NCBI RefSeq assembly: GCF_009389715.1
Contig: NW_024067746.1
Location: forward strand, 46,001-110,000
Source: Phoenix dactylifera
Lineage: Eukaryota > Streptophyta > Magnoliopsida > Arecales > Arecaceae
Length of the DNA stretch: 64,000 nt
Direction of reading: 5' to 3'
Shown piece by piece: positions 36,401 to 47,537 of this stretch. Numbering within the stretch: the stretch's first letter is position 1; the number at the start of each line of letters is the position of its first letter. The position numbers and the translations under genes are program-made. The notes beneath the pieces are model-generated. The model was not told where the DNA came from and ran no database searches. It worked only from the letters and a program-made list of their open reading frames with translations.

Positions 36401-37675
36401 TACTGGTGGAAGGGGATGAAGAGAGAGATAGCTGAGTTTGTGGCCCGATGTTTGACCTGTCAGCTGGTAAAAGCAGAGCACCAGAGGCCGGCAGGGTTGC
36501 TGGAACCAATAGAAATTCCTGAATGGAAGTGGGAGCACATCAGGATGGATTTTGTTACAGGACTTCCTAGAACAGTAAGGAAGAATGATGCGGTATGGGT
36601 GATAGTTGACCGTCTCACAAAATCGGCCCACTTTCTACCATTCAGAATTGGTACTCCTTTAGACAAGCTGGCCCAATTATACATCGACGAGATTGTACGC
36701 CTGCACGGAGTACCAGTGAGTATCATTTCTGATCGTGACCCCCGATTCGTGTCCAGATTCTGGGGAAGCTTTCAAAAGGCCATGGGTACCGGACTGAGGC
36801 TCAGTACAGCATACCACCCCCAGACTGACGGCCAGTCAGAGCGGACAATCCAAACTCTGGAAGACATGTTGAGGGCTTGCACTGTGGACCTAGGTGGAAA
36901 TTGGGATAGTCATATACCACTGGTGGAATTTGCTTATAACAATAGTTACCATTCCAGTATCCAGATGGCCCCCTACGAAGCCCTCTATGGGAGAAAATGC
37001 CGGTCCCCCTTACACTGGGATGATGTCGGGGAGCGGAAAATGCTAGGCCCCGAACTGGTCCAGCACACCAGAGACAAGGTACTACTAATTAAGCAAAGGC
37101 TTCAGGCTGCCCAAGACAGACAGAAAAGATGGGCTGATAGAGGAAGAAGGGCCTTGGAATTTTTGGAGGGGAACTTTGTCTTTCTAAAAATTTCTCCATC
37201 GAAGGGTATCACCCGATTCGGAAGACACGGCAAGCTAAGTCCCCGCTACATCGGCCCATTCGAGATTCTTGCCAGGATAGGCAAGGTTGCCTACAAATTG
37301 GCCCTACCCCCGGAGCTATCGGGCGTACACGACGTCTTCCATGTCTCACTACTACGGAGGTACATTCCGGATCCCAGCCATGTGGTGCCACATGAGCCCC
37401 TGCAATTAAATAGAGATTTAACCTATGAGGAGGCTCCCCTGCGCATCGTCGACAGAAAAGAGCAGATCCTCCGAAGGCGCACCATTCCCTACGTTAAGGT
37501 CCAGTGGACCAATCACACTGAAAGGGAAGCCACCTGGGAATTGGAAGAAGAGATGCGACAGTGTTACCCTCGGCTCTTCGAGAACCAAGGTATGCTTAAT
37601 TTCAGGGATGAAATTTATTTAAGGGGGGAAGGATGTAATGTCCGGGCCCAATACAGACCGGGCCCAATACTGTAG
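33410..37675 (+). CDS. Chromovirus gag-pol polyprotein, 1421 residues, protease shortened
   Basis: One uninterrupted frame. Domains by approximate residue: gag (70-230, with '[13 protein letters not shown]'), zinc knuckle [14 protein letters not shown] (285-298), protease start '[12 protein letters not shown]' (about 351), RT (470-700, catalytic FIDDILIYS near 615), RNase H ('[15 protein letters not shown]', about 762), integrase zinc region ('[11 protein letters not shown]' with 'CLTCQ', about 984), integrase catalytic Asp near 1046, Asp near 1108 ('ISDRDPRF') and Glu near 1144 ('[13 protein letters not shown]'), and a chromodomain-like end ('[15 protein letters not shown]', 1353-1395), which in this lineage steers integration to heterochromatin. 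Between 'EPWHVAIP' and '[16 protein letters not shown]' (about residue 386) the rest of the protease, including the ILGMDWL-type motif known in this family, is missing in frame, roughly 75 residues. RT, RNase H and integrase look complete. The frame runs 42 bases into the 3' LTR. Confidence 0.92.
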   Translation: MDDDRRPPSPEPSERSASPDTPRSAAGQAGLAGVYQLMAQVLQQQQMMQLAAMPSADSCYERFRRLNPPTFEGGSDPMAAETWIREMEKMFRALHFPDEVTVRLATSMLTGNAEYWWTAMETAYAVDGLTWRDFKRMFYNQYFPDSVHLAKQNEFLTLTQTDQMSVLEYANKFNELGRFFPQFMEDERSKVNRFEQGLRYGIRSRISSHLFSSYKDVLDRALKVEADLIRSGREREDLKRTRSSGAPSSGSGGSKGSVPKKRQSRGCPTCGGNHKGTCMKKTEACYSCGQTGHIARNCPSRKKDEPRHNAPEDQRSRGNPRVFALTRQDASASDQVVTGTLLVNLVPALILFDSGSTHSFVSVSFSRQLHSTSEKLVEPWHVAIPLQDAPTLHFISALKAGKALRKGCMAYLACVVDIQKETKLEDIPVVREYPDVFPEELPGLPPDREIEFTIDLAPGEGPVSKAPYRMAPAELRELKVQLQELLDKKFIQPSASPWGAPVLFVKKKDGSMRLCIDYRELNKITIKNKYPLPRIDDLFDQLQGAQVFSKIDLRSGYHQLKIKSEDVPKTAFRTRYGHYEFLVMPFGLTNAPAAFMDLMNRVFKQYLDQFVIVFIDDILIYSKSRKEHEDHLRVVLQILREKRLYAKLNKCEFWLDSVAFLGHIISKEGVSVDPKKIEAVVDWPRPTNAKEIRSFLGLAGYYRRFVEGFSKIATPLTQLTKKRAKFVWDGKCERSFQELKQRLVSAPILTLSSLTGEFTIYSDASKNGLGCVLMQDGKVVAYASRQLKPYEQNYPTHDLELAAVVFALKLWRHYLYGEHCEVYTDHKSLKYIFTQKELNMRQRRWLELLKDYDLSIKYHPGKANVVADALSRKSVVGSAALLTTQPQIQGDLNKLQVEVVTRTTKSLLAALSIQPTLIDRIKVAQQSDEHICQLKDEVEKGLRPELQMHPDGTLRFGHRLCVPANVDLRREIMEEAHQSRFSIHPGSTKMYRDLREHYWWKGMKREIAEFVARCLTCQLVKAEHQRPAGLLEPIEIPEWKWEHIRMDFVTGLPRTVRKNDAVWVIVDRLTKSAHFLPFRIGTPLDKLAQLYIDEIVRLHGVPVSIISDRDPRFVSRFWGSFQKAMGTGLRLSTAYHPQTDGQSERTIQTLEDMLRACTVDLGGNWDSHIPLVEFAYNNSYHSSIQMAPYEALYGRKCRSPLHWDDVGERKMLGPELVQHTRDKVLLIKQRLQAAQDRQKRWADRGRRALEFLEGNFVFLKISPSKGITRFGRHGKLSPRYIGPFEILARIGKVAYKLALPPELSGVHDVFHVSLLRRYIPDPSHVVPHEPLQLNRDLTYEEAPLRIVDRKEQILRRRTIPYVKVQWTNHTEREATWELEEEMRQCYPRLFENQGMLNFRDEIYLRGEGCNVRAQYRPGPIL

Positions 37676-40440
37676 GGCCCAGTTGAATAGTATTGGGCCA
37701 GGGATGGGTTAGCTGGCCCAAGATGGCCATAATCTCCCGCCTGAGGGCTGAAAAGACAGGATCACAGATGGCCAACGGAGAGACCCCTACAGGCATGCAC
37801 AACCGGAGCCCGCCACCTCCCTCCTCCTCGGCAGCTGGGCCTCGAGCTGGCCTGAAGAGGGGGGGTAGCTGGTGGCTCCCGAAGCCCTGAGCAAGGAGAG
37901 GATGCCACCTCTCCTTGGGGTCAAATCACAAGCTTAGTTTTTATAGACCTAAGCCCTGCTAACCCTAATCTTGGATATACCCTCTTAAGCTTCTAACCCT
38001 CTGATATTCGGTACCAAAGAGCTAGATCCTGGAGCTGGAGGTGGAAGGTGCCCCGCAGCCCCAAGGGAGGAAGGAGGGAACTTGCCGAGAAAGGGTCACT
38101 GCCCAACTCCACTCAGCCAAGTCAAGGTAAGCACACTGCCAGTAGACTAAAGCGAGAGAAGAGGGGAGGAACCCCCTCGGTGGGGGTGTTCTCCTCTCTG
38201 TTCCATTCGTGAACAGAGGGGAGCACATCGGCACAAGGAGAAAGATCGGGCAAGACAACAACAAAAAAAAAAAAAAAACCCAGGCCGGACCCACGGGCCG
38301 CGGGCCGGACCCAGGAAAACCCAAGCCCAGGCCCGGCTGCCACCCGGGCCGAGCCCAACCGGACTCGGCCTACGGGGTGACAGTCCCCGGCCGCTGCCGC
38401 CCTAGGGCAGAGGGGCAGCCAGGGGGCCGCCGGTTCTGGCCGTGCCGGCGACCAATGCGGCCCCCAAGGCCGCCAGCCTCCGCCCCCGCCTCCCCGCCGG
38501 CGAAGGGGTGGCGGTGAAGAGGGGAGAAGGAACCCACAAAAAAAAAAAGAAGAAAAGAGAGAAGAAAAAAAAAGGGGAGGATCGATCCTTACCTCGAGCC
38601 ACGGCCTCACCTCGCCGTGGCCGAAGGCGGAGAGGATCTTCCCCGGAGGAGATCCCACCTCGGACCCATCTTCCGGCTCCTCTCCTTTCCTCCGGCATCA
38701 TCTCGAAGAAGGGGGAAAGAGGGGTCTCGACCCCATGCCACCATCACCCCGCCTCCCCGGTCGCCGACGAGAGGAGGAGGAGATGTCGGAAGGGGTTCCG
38801 GCGGAGGCTAGGAGGGAACGAGGGAGAGGGAGAGATGCGGGCGAAAGGGGGAGGGGCAGAAGCCTCTGGAAGCTCCCGGAAGAAGAGAAGAAAAAAAAAA
38901 AAAAAAAAAAAAGGGGAAAGGAGGGCCTTAACGGGCTAGCGGGTCGGATCCAAGTCCAGATCCGAGACCCGTTAGGCCCAAATAATTCAATCGGTTTGGG
39001 TGAGCCCAATGAAGGGTTGATCCAAGCCCAATTGAATTAAACGGATCAATTAAGCCTAATTGATGTTGGGTCTGAACCCGACCAAGCCTGAATGAAACCA
39101 AGTCAAGCAAATTGGGCCAAATTTGAACCCAATTAAGTTGGGTTAGATCCAGCAGACCCAATTGAATATAGATCAGGCCCAATTTAAGCCCAATTAAATT
39201 GGCAGAAGGCCAAATTGGCTAGGAAAAGTGGACTTAACCACAAATCAGGCCCAATCTTTCCCATAAGAAACCCAATTAGGCCTGGTAGACTCAAATTTAC
39301 TTTAATTGGGTTAAAATTTATGATAATAGAGGATAATGTGGGTCTTATAATATGGTCCTAGGAATTAAAGACTTGTCGTCCGGACTCAAAGGATTGATAA
39401 CAACTTATTGTAAGTAACCTGTTCTAATCCTGTTTTGGATCATGTCATGTTATTAATGTTTCCTCAGCATTTCTTTTAAGTATATATGTTTCATGCTTGA
39501 TATGTTACAATGCTTAAGTAACTTGCATGAACCCAGAAGCTATGGCTATGTATGCGATATGATGATACTGATATTTTAATCATGCATGTAAGTTTATAAA
39601 GTCTTAGCTAGCCCAGAGGCACTATAATGGGCTCAAAGATGCTACTGAGAATGACTGAGCCGCCAGTGGCTGAATAGTAACTGAGCTTGCCCCGCCAGTG
39701 GCTGAATAGTAACTGAGCTGCCCCGCCAGTGGCTGAATAGTAACTGAGCCTGCCCCGCCAGTGGCTGAATTGGAATTGGGCCTGCCCCGCCAGTGGCTGA
39801 ATAGTAACTGCGCTTGCCCCGCCAGTGGCTGAATAGTAACTGAGCCTGCCCCGCCAGTGGCTGAATAGTAACTGAGCTGGCCCCGCCAGTGGTCGAGTCT
39901 GACTTCGCAGTAGCATCCGAGAGAAAAAGGATCACGGCATGCCGGGGGCACGATTTCATATGCATATATTATGAAAATTTCTGTGATTTGCACTACTGCT
40001 TTGTTTAGATTGCATACCTATTATGCCATGATGATTATTAGATGAATATGCATATCAGCTTCTCAAATCCTGATTTACATGTTTAGCCTACTGGTTGATC
40101 CGGTAGGATTATGCAGGATTACTTACTGAGCCGTGTAGCTCACATCTGTTTATGCTTCGTTTTCTTTCAGATCCTCACCAGTGATCACCATCAGATATGT
40201 TTTTATTTTGTTACAGAGCTTCGTATTTTTGGAGAAGCTTATATACTTTTTGTACATTTGAATAGCATAGAAGTTCTGTATTTTTGGTTTCAAACTTGAA
40301 GGTTGTACTGCAAAACTTTTAATTTATATAAGTTTGAATCCTTTTGGCTACCTGTTACCCCTGTATGAGGCTGCGTGCTACTGTGGGCGATAGTCGGCAA
40401 TAGCACGGCCGTGTCACGGATTCGGGTCCGGGGCGTGACA
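37634..40440 (+). repeat. 3' LTR of the chromovirus
   Basis: 2807 bp, nearly identical to 30462-33252. The main difference is a 16-bp insertion near its start (cagaccgggcccaata) that repeats adjacent sequence. The 31-bp array is at 39650-39893. Confidence 0.93.
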
Positions 40441-41702
40441 ATTTTTTTAAAAAAAATGTGTTTATTTTCATTTTTTTATAAAAAAGTTATTAAAAAAAAG
40501 TTTTTGTTAAAAAAAAAACCTAATTTATATACATTTATGCGAGAATGATAAACACTACAAGGTATATAAAATCTAAAGAGCCCAATGACTAGTGGGAAGT
40601 AATACAAATTTAAGTTCTTTTTATTAAGTCTCTCTTAGGGAGTTGTGAGCTAATTAATACTTTGGAATTTCACTACATACTGGCCTACTCTTCTAAGATC
40701 TAGGCTCGACATTATGTTGAGAGTATGGTAGCAACCTTGGACCCTGATGAATCATACTTATCTAATCCAAAAAAAAAAAAAAAACATCAATAAAAATGGA
40801 TTTAGTCTGGAACATCGAAAAGGGCTACCTATTGTCAAAGATCAAGTGGGCTTGTGATGAGGACTCCGAGCATAAGTCCGCAGGGGAGTCTTGATGCCCG
40901 ACACCTTATGCCAACTGGTGTGAGAGTTGTCGACTGATTGCTCGTTACACGGAGAAATCACCACAAGAGTAAAAGTGCACAATTTATATATCTTTCTTTA
41001 AAAAAAAAAAAAAATGTTGTATTGACCGAAAAGACAATAGTGTGAAAGCCGTCGTTGTAAAAATTCGAGTAAACTGGAATATTACAGATAAAGCCCGTGA
41101 GGTACTAAGTAAACATCCACAACTTTCGAAATCCTGCAGATAAGATGATTTTGAATCAGTGAGTAGGTCCTTTCGACCAATCCTTGGAAACTACTAGTAC
41201 TAACAATATTTTGGAGATTCGAACCCTTAGCTTGTGTACGGTCCAGATTTCACCGAGCACTCCAGTATAAATAAGTCTTACAACTCCCTAAACGGAAACT
41301 TAATGACTTTAACTTAGATTGCATACTAATCTAGAATTTGGGCTGACTTAGTAAATAAAACCGTGTGTGCTTTGAAATTCTTATCATTTATGTATCTTAA
41401 ATTAGATTTTAATTAATTTTTTTTTTTTCTAGCTAGTATGCACTTGGAATTTGAAGTTTCATCAATCAAATTAAAAAAAAAACAACAACAACAACAACAA
41501 ATTAATCATAACAATAAATGATATTGAAGTTTGTGGGTATCTTCACTGGAAACCCTCACGAGACTATAACTCGTCCACTAGGGTAACCTAGGGGTTTAAA
41601 GTCTTGTTGCATATGGTAAATGCAATCGCGATGCCTGCGAAAGTGAGTTAGAGCTTTTCTTTAATTTTGCTCGAGGACTAGCAAAACATAGGTTTGGGGG
41701 TG
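40441..41702 (+). other. Athila-like non-coding 3' region
   Basis: Resumes the Athila-like interior after the nested element. No RT, integrase or envelope-like frame is present. It ends 'ggtttgggggtg', the polypurine tract before the 3' LTR, preceded by 'ttgctcgaggactagcaaaa', a sequence usual at this place in plant Athila and Tat elements. Confidence 0.8.
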
Positions 41703-44066
41703 TGATAAGTGCTTAATAATTTATAATTTAGTTATCTTTCCATAGCACTTATCAATGTTTTTAAACTGATAAATACATATTTTACCATGAAATTGAATAA
41801 ACATTGAATTAAATTTAAATTATGGTAAGAGGTAAATAATTCTTTTCTCAAAACAGACTCTAAACTTGTCTCTCTCCTGGTTATAATCTTTCATGAAAAC
41901 ATATAAGGAGGAGATTGTGTTGACCCGATTTGGTAACCTAATGGAGTTGTAATCAAGCTAAGGCTATAATTAAATGGGTTTTGGTCCTGATTCGATCGAA
42001 AGTTATAATTAATTATGTATGGGGCAAAGGTTTGATTAACCCTTTTTATTAGGTCACGGTCCGGTTCTTAGTCTTGTCTGGTCGAGTTCGATCTGAAGCA
42101 GCTTAGCAAGAATTAAATGACAATGGGCTCAAGGACAAGTCAACCATCATGACCCACCTCAAATCCAAAGTCAATTCCCAACCAATTCGTTATCTGCCTT
42201 CATATAAAATTTATAATAATAATAATAACTAAAAATTCACGATTCACTGTTCATATAAACAGTGTCCCGTTAAAACACTGTTCATATGAACAGTGTTAAA
42301 AAAAATAAAAAATAAATTAAAATGCCGAGAACACTGTTCATATGAACAGTGTTCCGTAAAAACACTGTTCATGTGAACAGTGTTAGAGAAAAAATAAATA
42401 ATACATAATAAATAAATAAATAACAATATAAAAAATAAAAAAAAAAGGCTTGGCCACTGTTTATCTTCTTCCCCCCTCCCCCGCAGTGCATCCGGGCCGT
42501 TCCCCTTCTTCCCGTCGATTCCGCCTCGTCCTCCGCCTGTGACGCAGCCCGCAGCCGAGATCCAGCTCCGCCATCAAGCCGCGTCGAAATCCCGGCGTCT
42601 CCCCGTTGATCCCGCGGCCACCCACCGTCCGCAGTATCCTTCCCGTGATCCCGCCTCACAGAGCGCCCCCGTGCCCACCGCGTCCAGCTCCTCTGCCATC
42701 AGCCCGCCCCAGCCGGCTCCAATCACAACGCTGAAACAGGGAGACTCTTTGATGCCGATGATTCGAATCCTCCCCCACCAAAGCAACCCGATCCTCCATC
42801 CTCGCTTCAAAACAACGGGACCTCGTATCAGCCGCATGCCAGATCCACCTACGCGGCATCGTCTTCATCTCCGGCCCTTCTTCCGCCCGTGACGCAGCCC
42901 ATTCCACCTCCCAGCAGCCGAGATCCCGCGACCCGATCAGCTCCTTCCAGCTCGCGTCCCTCCTTCCTGCGACCCAGCATCCCGTTCTTCATCATCACCG
43001 CCCGCGTCTCCTCCGGATCCCCAAATCCCGGATGACCCCGCCTCCGCTGCTCTTCACCCTTCCGCATTCACTAGCATCTGCAATCAAGCCCAAGATCCAG
43101 CCATTGACGCCCTTCATCATCTTCGTCCGCGATCTGCCCCCCCAGCATCACGCCCTCCTCCTCTCTCGGGATCCATCACCGGCCTTCGGCGATCTATAAG
43201 AGCAAGATGAAGAAGAGGGAGAAAGGGGCGACGGCTTGAAAAAAAAAACAGAGGAGGAGCCTCTGTTCGGGAGAGAAAAGAAATAAAAAAAAAAGAATGA
43301 AGGGAGGCTGGGAGCGGATCAATTAGTGAAAGAAAATGATGCGGATGGCGTGGAGCATCTCAGCAAGCCGATCAAAGTCGCCGAGCATCATGAGTGGCTG
43401 AATCCTGGTTTAGGGGTTTGATGAAGCCATGGATGAGTATTTGTGTTGCATTTCTTTGATTTTTAGCGTTGTAAGACAGTTGCATACTCAATGAAATTAT
43501 GATCTTAAAATGTCTTGTTTAATTTATGTAAGATATTTATCTTGTAGAAAGTCTTTGCATGAATTAATCTAGTTTATCGAAATTGAATCCAATACCTGTG
43601 GTTTGGAAGAGATTGCTATGCAACTATCGGATTTATCTTTGAAAAATTAATCATCAGATGAATCATGCTAAATAGGACAGACCATGCCTATCCTTAGAAA
43701 AGATGGTTTGTGCCAGGCTTAGATGACTCATACTGTGGGTTAGATTTCAGCTTTTTGTATGATTGCCCTAACTTGTAGTTAAGAGCAATCAGATCATACA
43801 CGCATCTAAGTCATTGAAAGCATCACAATTACGAATCCATCGGTGGATTCTAGCCCTAAACACTTCTCTCCATAGATAATTCATACTACTACACCCATAT
43901 TAATTCTTATGTTTTTATCATTTACTCTAGCTTATCCTTTTTGAAGTAATTATTTAATTAGAAAAAATAACTTGTCTCCAATTCCTGTGGACCGACACCC
44001 GTAATCACTGTCCTACAGGATACGTGATATTGCGTGGTTTATTTTCAAAATTGAAAGAACCGATCA
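41703..44066 (+). repeat. 3' LTR of the Athila-like element (full length)
   Basis: 2364 bp, tgataagtgc...gaaccgatca. It has four palindrome copies at about 42246-42383, one fewer than the 5' LTR. It is followed by attttt, the same bases that lie between LTR and primer site at 27002-27006. Confidence 0.9.
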
Positions 44067-44072
44067 ATTTTT

Positions 44073-44720
44073 AACACTGTTCATATGAACAGTGTTCTCG
44101 GCATTTTAATTTATTTTTTATTTTTTTTAACACTGTTCATATGAACAGTGTTTTAACGGGACACTGTTTATATGAACAGTGAATCGTGAATTTTTAGTTA
44201 TTATTATTATAAATTTTATATGAAGGCAGATAACGAATTGGTTGGGAATTGACTTTGGGTTTGAGGTGGGTCATGATGGTTGACTTGTCCTTGAGCCCAT
44301 TGTCATTTAATTCTTGCTAAGCTGCTTCAGATCGAACTCGACCAGACAAGACTAAGAACCGGACCGTGACCTAATAAAAAGGGTTAATCAAACCTTTGCC
44401 CCATACATAATTAATTATAACTTTCGATCGAATCAGGACCAAAACCCATTTAATTATAGCCTTAGCTTGATTACAACTCCATTAGGTTACCAAATCGGGT
44501 CAACACAATCTCCTCCTTATATGTTTTCATGAAAGATTATAACCAGGAGAGAGACAAGTTTAGAGTCTGTTTTGAGAAAAGAATTATTTACCTCTTACCA
44601 TAATTTAAATTTAATTCAATGTTTATTCAATTTCATGGTAAAATATGTATTTATCAGTTTAAAAACATTGATAAGTGCTATGGAAAGATAACTAAATTAT
44701 AAATTATTAAGCACTTATCA
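44073..44720 (-). repeat. Inverted copy of the first ~648 bp of the Athila LTR
   Basis: Reverse complement of 41703 to about 42353. Its outer end is the true LTR terminus (tgataag on the minus strand) and abuts the target duplication atgca. Its inner end lies exactly at a palindrome of the LTR (aacactgttcat and its complement). Confidence 0.9.
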
Positions 44721-46382
44721 ATGCATCTAAGGAACGAGAAACACAATTAGAGTTAAGAAGGAGTAAAAGGTCTAGAATAGAGAAAAATTTTGGAGACGAA
44801 TTTTATACCTTTTTAACAGAAGGAGATCCTACTACCTATAAGGAAGCCATGTCTTCTTTAGATGCTCCATTTTGGAAGGAAGCTATACAAAGTGAGATAG
44901 AGTCTATTATTCAAAATAACACTTGGGAGTTAACTAATTTACCTCCTGGAAATAAAGCTATTGGGTGTAAATGGGTGTTCAAGAAGAAGTTAAAACTTGA
45001 TGGAACCATAGACAAGCACAAAGTCAGACTAGTGGCTAAAGGTTTTACACAAAAGGAAGGAATAGATTACTTTGATACATATTCACCGGTATCTAGGATA
45101 ACTATGATTAGAATTTTAGTTGCCTTAGCATCAGTGCATAATCTAGTGATTCATCAAATGGATGTTAAGACTGCCTTTCTAAATGGAGACGTCGATGAAG
45201 AGATATATATAGAGCAACCTGAAGGTATTATAGTTAAAGGTCAAGAACATAAGGTCTGTAGATTAGTTAAATCCTTGTATAGTTTAAAACAAGCTCCTAA
45301 GCAATGGCATGAGAAGTTTGATAAGGTGATCTTAGAATATGACTTTAAGATTAATGAATATGATAAGTGTGTGTACTGCAAAGAGAGTAATGAAGAACAT
45401 GTGATTTTATATCTTTATGTTGATGATATATTAATATTTGGGACAAATTTGGAGATAGTAAATGATGTTAAGTCTTATCTTTCTAGAAAGTTTGAATGAA
45501 TGATTTAGGAGAAGCCTATGTAATTTTAGGAATGAAGTTGGAAAGAACACTTAATGGAATTACTCTTAATCAAACTAGTACAATAGAAATGATGTTAAAA
45601 AAGTTTAATTATTTTGATTGTAAACCTATATCAATACCATATGATCTAAATGTACATTTGAAGAAAAATAATGGTGAACCAGTATCTCAATTGAAATACT
45701 CACAAATGATTGGATCATTGTTATACATAGCAAATAAAACTAGGCCTGACATAGTATATGCTGTTGGGAGACTTAGTAGATATACTCATAATCCTAGTAA
45801 ATATCATTGAGTTGCTTTAGAGAGAGTCTTTAAATATCTTAGAGGAACCATGGAATATTCATTGTGTTATAAAGGATTTCCGAATGTAGTTGAAGGGTAT
45901 AGTGATGCGAATTGGATATAGACAATATGAATGTGAAGTCCACTTCTGGGTATATTTTTCTTTTGGGTGGAGCAGCAATATCTTGGGGATCTAAGAAACA
46001 AACTATTATCTCTCGCAGTACTATGGATTCAAAACTTATAGCTTTAGATACAACTTGCTTTGAAGCTGAGTGGATTAAGAATTTGATGCTTGACATGCCT
46101 TTAGTTAATAAACCCATACCTGCCATTTCCACACATTGTGATAGTAAGGCAGTAATAGAGTTAGTAGGGCAAGCACATACCAATAAGAAAATGAATAGGC
46201 ATTTGCAAGTGAGGTATAAATCAGTTAAAAGCCTATTGAATAATAATATTGTGTCTTTGGAATTTGTAAAGTTTGAGAAAAATATAGCTGATCAGTTGAC
46301 CAAAGCTCTTTCTAAGAGAGCTATCATTGACTTGTCGAGGGGGATGGGCTTAAGCCCACAAGGGAGTCACCTAGGGAGGTAA
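44721..46382 (+). pseudogene. copia unit 2: reverse transcriptase and RNase H part
   Basis: Resumes the unit 2 polyprotein after the Athila-like insertion. The RT frame 44849-45499 holds 'GCKWVFKKKLKLDGTIDKHK', 'VIHQMDVKTAFLNGD', 'QEHKVCRLVKSLYSLKQAPK' and 'LYVDDILIFG', without the 83-bp insertion of unit 1. A one-base deletion at 45495 (gaatgaatg for gacatgaatg) shifts the frame after 'YLSRKF'. The TGA at 45808-45810 and the indel after 'SDANWI' are shared with unit 1. RNase H closes at 46382. Confidence 0.9.
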
Positions 46383-46940
46383 CCCAACCTTTGTGATTGG
46401 AGATCTCATGAAGAAGGTTCAATGGGTAGAAACAATCCATATTGCGTGACTCATTTCAGCACTACTTTTAAGGAGAGAGTCTCCTGCTCATCCCTATGGC
46501 AATAGTGCTTTGATATGTGACATTAAGGAAGGGTGTTACCCTGAATGAGCCCGAGGCAGGCATACTCCTGCAGGATACAGGTCACATGTATTCTTGGAGG
46601 ACTCACCTAAATGAGAGTTGTCGTGAGGCCGCGACTGTGAGAATTGGGCCGTTCTCTAATAACTCTCATGAGAATCAAGATTCAGCGCATGGCCATAAAT
46701 AGCACTAACCCGCACCAAGTCTATATCAATACTATGTGTGTGGCATGTTAAAATCTGGTCCAAAGGGTCTAGTTCAAGACTTAGTTCACTATGATCCTTC
46801 AGGTTAGAACTGTCAACACTAAGTGTAGGTTCAAGTCCGGAAGACACCTGCACTCATTGCATAGTATAAAGCTGAAATTTTTCTATATATATATATATAT
46901 ATGTATATGATTTTATAAAGTTTTGAAACTTGTGGGGAAC
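46383..46940 (+). other. copia unit 2 non-coding 3' region
   Basis: Collinear with 20413-20971. It has a longer TA microsatellite near 46883-46903 and ends 'ttgtggggaac' before LTR-C. Confidence 0.8.
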
Positions 46941-47532
46941 TGTTGGAATTTGAATGAATTTTGAAAAGTTTTAAAGAGGTGTAAATAAAAAGATTTGTAA
47001 CCCCCAAATTTTTAAAAGAGTTGTTATAACCTTTAAGTATTTCAAATTCCATTTGGAAGTTTCAAAACTTCCCATTATCTTTCATTATGGCCTTAATGAG
47101 GCCATAAGTATTCAGCCGTTATGGTTGGATTACACAAGGCCTATAAAGGAGCCATTCCTTGCATCTAACAAAAATATATACAAGAGTCTTCTTCTTGCTC
47201 TCATTGTTTTCTCTCTACCACCATTCTCTCTTTTACAATTTTCTATTTTATTTTATATTTTGGGCAACCGATATAGACTAGGTAATCTGCCTACCATAGA
47301 CGTGCACTGTAGATTAGGCCCGCTGTGAGCCGTTTGGGTTGTATCTTGGAGCCGTCGCTGACCGCCAATACCTGCACGTGGGGAGGCAACAACGGCTTTA
47401 GGACAGTGCGTCTCTTGGCGTGCCTCTCACACCTCATAGGCCAGATATTTTCTTACCACTATTTTATTATAATTGTTAGATTTTATTTTAATGTGATTTA
47501 AATATTTAACAAAGCATCTTGCTAGATCAACA
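46941..47532 (+). repeat. copia LTR-C, right edge of the array
   Basis: 592 bp, tgttggaa...gatcaaca. It is followed by tgaag (47533-47537), the right target duplication matching 9911-9915. Confidence 0.92.
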
Positions 47533-47537
47533 TGAAG

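Larger units (their letters stand above)
30462..40440 (+). mobile_element. Tekay/Del-like chromovirus (Ty3/gypsy), nearly intact and young
   Basis: Two nearly identical LTRs (30462-33252, 2791 bp; 37634-40440, 2807 bp) both run from 'tgtaatgtccggg' to 'ggggcgtgaca'. The target duplication atttt is perfect (30457-30461 and 40441-40445). A primer site for initiator tRNA-Met (tggtatcagagcc) is at 33258-33270 and a purine tract (ttaaggggggaagga) ends at 37633. One long frame fills the interior. The few LTR differences imply a recent insertion, the youngest event in this window by nesting order. It sits in the opposite context to no host gene and interrupts only the Athila-like element. Confidence 0.95.
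24876..44720 (+). mobile_element. Athila-like gag-pro LTR element with aberrant inverted right end
   Basis: A 5-bp duplication atgca (24871-24875 and 44721-44725) encloses it, and unit 1 shows the uninterrupted target. Order: LTR lacking its first 264 bp (24876-27001), primer site of tRNA-Asp type (27007-27024), gag-pro (27847-30272), a nested chromovirus (30462-40440), non-coding 3' region with a purine tract (to 41702), a full 2364-bp LTR (41703-44066), the bases attttt, and an inverted copy of the first ~648 bp of the LTR (44073-44720). RT, RNase H and integrase are absent, so the element is non-autonomous. Without the nested element it is about 9.9 kb. Confidence 0.85.
9916..47532 (+). 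mobile_element. Compound Ty1/copia tandem array with nested elements
   Basis: A single 5-bp duplication encloses everything from 9916 to 47532. The order is: truncated LTR (9916-10159), host-derived segment with a PPR fragment (10160-11276), 363 bp of copia 3' internal sequence (11274-11636), LTR-A (11637-12228), internal unit 1, LTR-B (20972-21563), internal unit 2, LTR-C (46941-47532). The three full LTRs are each 592 bp, begin tgtt and end caaca. Neighbouring units share the LTR between them, as in tandem arrays made by unequal recombination or integrated as concatemers. Both units carry the same inactivating lesions. Later insertions are a gypsy solo LTR in unit 1 and an Athila-like element in unit 2. 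No copy encodes an intact polyprotein. Confidence 0.85.
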
